A stretch of 7,809 nucleotides of DNA, taken from NCBI GenBank assembly GCA_040007355.1, contig JBDTVE010000063.1:1-7809 (forward strand), in the 5' to 3' direction. The notes below the pieces were generated by a model. It did not search any database. It was not told the DNA's origin and was given only the letters and a program-made list of their open reading frames with translations. Within the stretch, counting starts at the first letter, position 1. The number at the start of each line of letters is the position of its first letter. The translations under genes were made by a program, and so were the position numbers. Source of the stretch: JACMLD01 sp040007355 (GTDB lineage Bacteria > Bacteroidota > Bacteroidia > Chitinophagales > Chitinophagaceae). Shown here one piece after another: positions 5,927 through 7,809 of the stretch.

Positions 5927-6247
5927 ATGAAATTCCCTGAAGTCAACGTTTTTTTTAAATACATGTATGATAATTTCATCGCCAATTTCATCGGCTTTGT
6001 TATTGGCATGGCTACCTCCCGGCTGGTATCGCATTTTTTTGTTACCAGGAGTATCAAAAACCTTTGGGGACTGGCCGCCAGGAAAACGGTGATCGATAAA
6101 AAAACCTTTAGTAACCTGGAATTGATGATATCAGTGATCATTGGTTTTATTGTTTTTGAAGTATTGTCTAAATGGATAAAAAAGAAGATGGAACAAGCCT
6201 ATCCTGTCTGGAAAACAAAATTACTGGGCTGGGTAGTAAGAAAATAG
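5927..6247 (+). CDS. Two-helix membrane protein of unknown function, 106 aa
   Basis: From the ATG at 5927 the protein has an aromatic N-terminus (MKFPEVNVFFKYMYDNF), a first membrane helix at about 17-38 (NFIANFIGFVIGMATSRLV), a basic loop (TRSIKNLWGLAARKTVIDKK), a second helix at about 63-82 (LELMISVIIGFIVFEVLSKW) and a basic tail (KKKMEQAYPVWKTKLL to WVVRK). It resembles a hypothetical family of Bacteroidota with the same IGF-IG-x-A-S/T-R-LVSHFFVTRSI-x-NLWGL core, which I know only as uncharacterised. The positive charges on the loop and tail make the membrane orientation ambiguous. The frame is open back to 5777, but that part has no family character, so the start at 5927 is preferred. It is convergent with the beta-propeller lipoprotein gene, whose stop is 33 bases away; no clear terminator lies between them. 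Confidence 0.75.
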   Translation: MKFPEVNVFFKYMYDNFIANFIGFVIGMATSRLVSHFFVTRSIKNLWGLAARKTVIDKKTFSNLELMISVIIGFIVFEVLSKWIKKKMEQAYPVWKTKLLGWVVRK

Positions 6248-6280
6248 CGCATCGTGTTCTGTTCCAATATAGCGGGCAGG

Positions 6281-7384
6281 CTATTTAATAAAGGCTGAAA
6301 AATTTACTTTAACCGTATTGCCCTGGAGACCAAGGGGGCTAACCATAACACCGCCGAGGAAACTGGTATCAGACAAAAAAGACAAAGAGCCCGCCAGGCG
6401 GTATTTATTTACCGATTGCAGATGATCTTTTACATTCATATAGGTAAGTCTTTTTTGATTAGTGCCGTCCGCATTCATTATCCACCAGTCGCTGCCCTGG
6501 ATTTGTTGCGGAAATATATCACAGTCCCTGCCCGTCATAAAAATAATATGTTTGCCATTGGGTGTATAGGTGGGTGATTGTGCATAGCTAACGGTGGTAA
6601 GCTGAGTAGTAGCGCCCGACGCCAGGTTCAATTTATAGACCGGTGTGTTAAAAATATTTTTTGTTTCAAAAGTGCTGTAGAGCAGCATATTTGTTTTATC
6701 GGGCGCAATGGATTCAACTTCGCCGCTGGCAGCCAGGTTGCCAGGCTCATAAGAATGGATACTGGAAAAGGCCGGCACCGGTAAATAGTCAACCGTTGCC
6801 GTGCGGAACACATAGCCGCCGGCAAACAAATTCAAATCAAAGGGATTGGGTGCCTGCGTTCGTTCAGACCAGGTAAAAAGGGTACCGTCTGTTGAAATGG
6901 CGGCATGTGCAATGCCGTGTGAATAATCGTTGGGTAGATCCGTAAGTTGCCAGGCCTGCGAACCATCTTTTTTGATGGCCCATATATCCGTGTAGCCCCC
7001 GTAGCCCGGGATGGCATCGTCTGGAATGCGTGTATGACCCGTCTCTAGCGCATAATTGTTCTTTTCAACATAACAAAAAAGATACTGGCCATCTGCGCTC
7101 CATTCTTCGGGCCATTGATGCCGGTTTGTTTGCCAAGCGGAATACAAAAGGGGCCGGCTATTGCTACCATCCGCATTACACAGGAAGATTTTGAAAATAC
7201 CGTTTGCATCGGCTTTGCCATACGCAATGTTGTTGCTGGACGCGTTGTAGATGGCACCCATTACACTGTCTTTCCAGGCTGTAATAATGGCCGCAGCTGC
7301 TGATGCATCAACCGGTGTTTTGGTGCAGGAAACAAACACGGTGCTGACGGCCAGGATTGCCAGATAGATTGTCTTTTTCTTCAT
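6281..7384 (-). CDS. Lipoprotein with a TolB/PD40-type beta-propeller, 367 aa
   Basis: Residues 1-20 are a lipoprotein signal (MKKKTIYLAILAVSTVFVSC), so Cys20 would be the lipidated residue and the protein is likely at the outer membrane or periplasmic face. The rest is built from WD40-like/PD40 blades, each with a strand such as NNIAYGK (about 51-57), a turn such as CNADGSNSRPLL (69-80), and the spaced forms WSADGQYLFCYV (95-106), DIWAIKKDGSQAWQLTDL (133-150), AISTDGTLFTWSE (162-174), IAPDKTNMLLYST (226-238), YTPNGKHIIFMT (273-284) and DWWIMNADGTNQKRLTY (299-315). PD40 propellers usually bind proteins or glycans (TolB, the propeller of DPP-IV-type peptidases). No peptidase domain follows, so this is a stand-alone propeller and the ligand is unknown. 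The ATG at 7384 puts the signal exactly at the N-terminus. Single gene; convergent with the two-helix membrane protein. Confidence 0.85.
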   Translation of the reverse strand: MKKKTIYLAILAVSTVFVSCTKTPVDASAAAAIITAWKDSVMGAIYNASSNNIAYGKADANGIFKIFLCNADGSNSRPLLYSAWQTNRHQWPEEWSADGQYLFCYVEKNNYALETGHTRIPDDAIPGYGGYTDIWAIKKDGSQAWQLTDLPNDYSHGIAHAAISTDGTLFTWSERTQAPNPFDLNLFAGGYVFRTATVDYLPVPAFSSIHSYEPGNLAASGEVESIAPDKTNMLLYSTFETKNIFNTPVYKLNLASGATTQLTTVSYAQSPTYTPNGKHIIFMTGRDCDIFPQQIQGSDWWIMNADGTNQKRLTYMNVKDHLQSVNKYRLAGSLSFLSDTSFLGGVMVSPLGLQGNTVKVNFSAFIK

Positions 7385-7661
7385 ATTAACTACCGGTTGG
7401 AAATACCTGCCTGCTTGAAACGCATTGCCGGCCTGTTTATTTTGTGAAGACCGCCTACCGAAAATGCTGCCATCAATTGATTTTCAAAGAAACCAAGTGT
7501 TGTACGTGGGCACAGGAACAGTGTTTGCACAGGTAACCCGGAACGCAGTTGTTAGGGGCGTTTTACGTTTTGTCCATTCCTGGTCCCGATCCAAAAACAT
7601 ATATTGTCTGATAGTATTGGGTTTATTTTTAACTACGTTTGTGAGCATCGATTACCGAAGC
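7385..7661. other. 277-base spacer upstream of the propeller lipoprotein
   Basis: Nothing intact is seen. It should contain the promoter of the minus-strand lipoprotein gene, but no clear TTG/TAnnTTTG pair is visible. A plus frame is open from 7419 (ATG at 7464) to the right edge, yet it lies opposite the decayed minus-strand frame at 7662-7801 and has an unusual content (many Cys, no domain), so it is not called as a gene. Confidence 0.4.
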
Positions 7662-7801
7662 CTAGTCATTTACATCAATGTCCTGCTGCAGGATGCCCAA
7701 TGTGTCATTTCCCGCAAAAAAGAAATAATGGCTTGCGCAAGGCTGCAGATATGGCTTGCGCTATCGCCTTCCGACGAAATCCAGTGGCCCTGTACGTTCA
7801 G
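7662..7801 (-). pseudogene. 3' part of a decayed minus-strand gene, broken by a 23-bp duplication
   Basis: On the minus strand, 7801-7751 reads LNVQGHWISSEGDSASH and then loses sense, while 7727-7665 in another frame reads YFFFAGNDTLGILQQDIDVN plus D before a TAG at 7664-7662. Between them the 11-mer ATGGCTTGCGC (plus strand) occurs twice, at 7728-7738 and 7751-7761, exactly 23 bases apart. Deleting one 23-base unit joins the two readings into one continuous protein-like C-terminus. A TGA at 7804-7802 in the upstream frame shows further damage or a frame change close to the window edge. I do not recognise the family; the glycine- and aromatic-rich strands suggest a beta-rich protein. It points toward the propeller lipoprotein gene on the same strand. 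Confidence 0.45.
7728..7761. repeat. Direct repeat of 11 bp with 23-bp period
   Basis: ATGGCTTGCGC stands at 7728-7738 and again at 7751-7761. Because 23 is not a multiple of three, presence or absence of one unit shifts the reading frame of anything translated across it. It is discussed with the decayed minus-strand gene that it interrupts. Confidence 0.85.
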
Positions 7802-7809
7802 TCAAACGC

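Noticed and set aside
6266..6285. Small hairpin ATAGC/GCTAT between the convergent genes at 6247 and 6281
   Set aside because: Only five base pairs and no adjacent T-tract; it overlaps the stop codon of the lipoprotein gene.
7419..7809. A plus-strand frame open for about 130 codons to the right edge (ATG at 7464)
   Set aside because: It runs opposite a decayed minus-strand gene, shows no domain, signal or family, and has an odd Cys-rich content. Long antisense frames are common, and the minus-strand reading explains the region better.

Overview
The window looks like chromosome of a Bacteroidota bacterium, most likely family Chitinophagaceae (Chitinophaga/Niastella-like; this assignment is from protein style and memory, not a search). 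Reasons: start codons are preceded by A-rich tracts instead of Shine-Dalgarno sites, there are lipoproteins with short SPII signals, GC is moderate, genes are loosely packed with long spacers, and several small hypothetical proteins are of kinds common in that group.

Layout. 1-706: the last codons of a gene entering from the left, then two overlapping small genes, an unrecognised 77-aa protein and a TPR-type protein, probably one transcript. 707-1192: no intact gene; a short stretch reads like the start of a response-regulator receiver domain, and a Bacteroidota-type promoter lies before the next gene. 1193-1486: a 79-aa lysine-rich, histone H1-like protein with its own terminator. 1524-2603 (minus): an exported alpha/beta hydrolase with a complete Ser/Asp/His triad. 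2856-3347: an FMN-binding split-barrel (PNPOx-like) protein read divergently from it. 3348-3708: an eroded frame at best. 3709-4504 (minus): a 57-aa lipoprotein and a low-affinity iron permease family protein. 4505-5001: empty apart from a strong hairpin terminator. 5002-5370 (minus): a SpoIIAA/STAS-like protein. 5371-5926: no intact gene, but a fragment resembling the C-terminal part of a YahK-type zinc alcohol dehydrogenase. 5927-6247: a two-helix membrane protein. 6281-7384 (minus): a surface lipoprotein with a TolB/PD40-type beta-propeller. 7385-7809: remains of a minus-strand gene whose frame is broken by a 23-bp direct-repeat duplication.

The genes do not form one pathway. They look like a collection of single-gene or two-gene units for envelope, stress and housekeeping-accessory roles. 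I found no CRISPR array, tRNA, rRNA, transposase, toxin-antitoxin pair or defence system. The most unusual aspect is the number of decayed gene fragments in the spacers (around 920-1040, 5605-5796 and 7662-7801, possibly also 3416-3643), which points to ongoing local gene loss and not to a new system.
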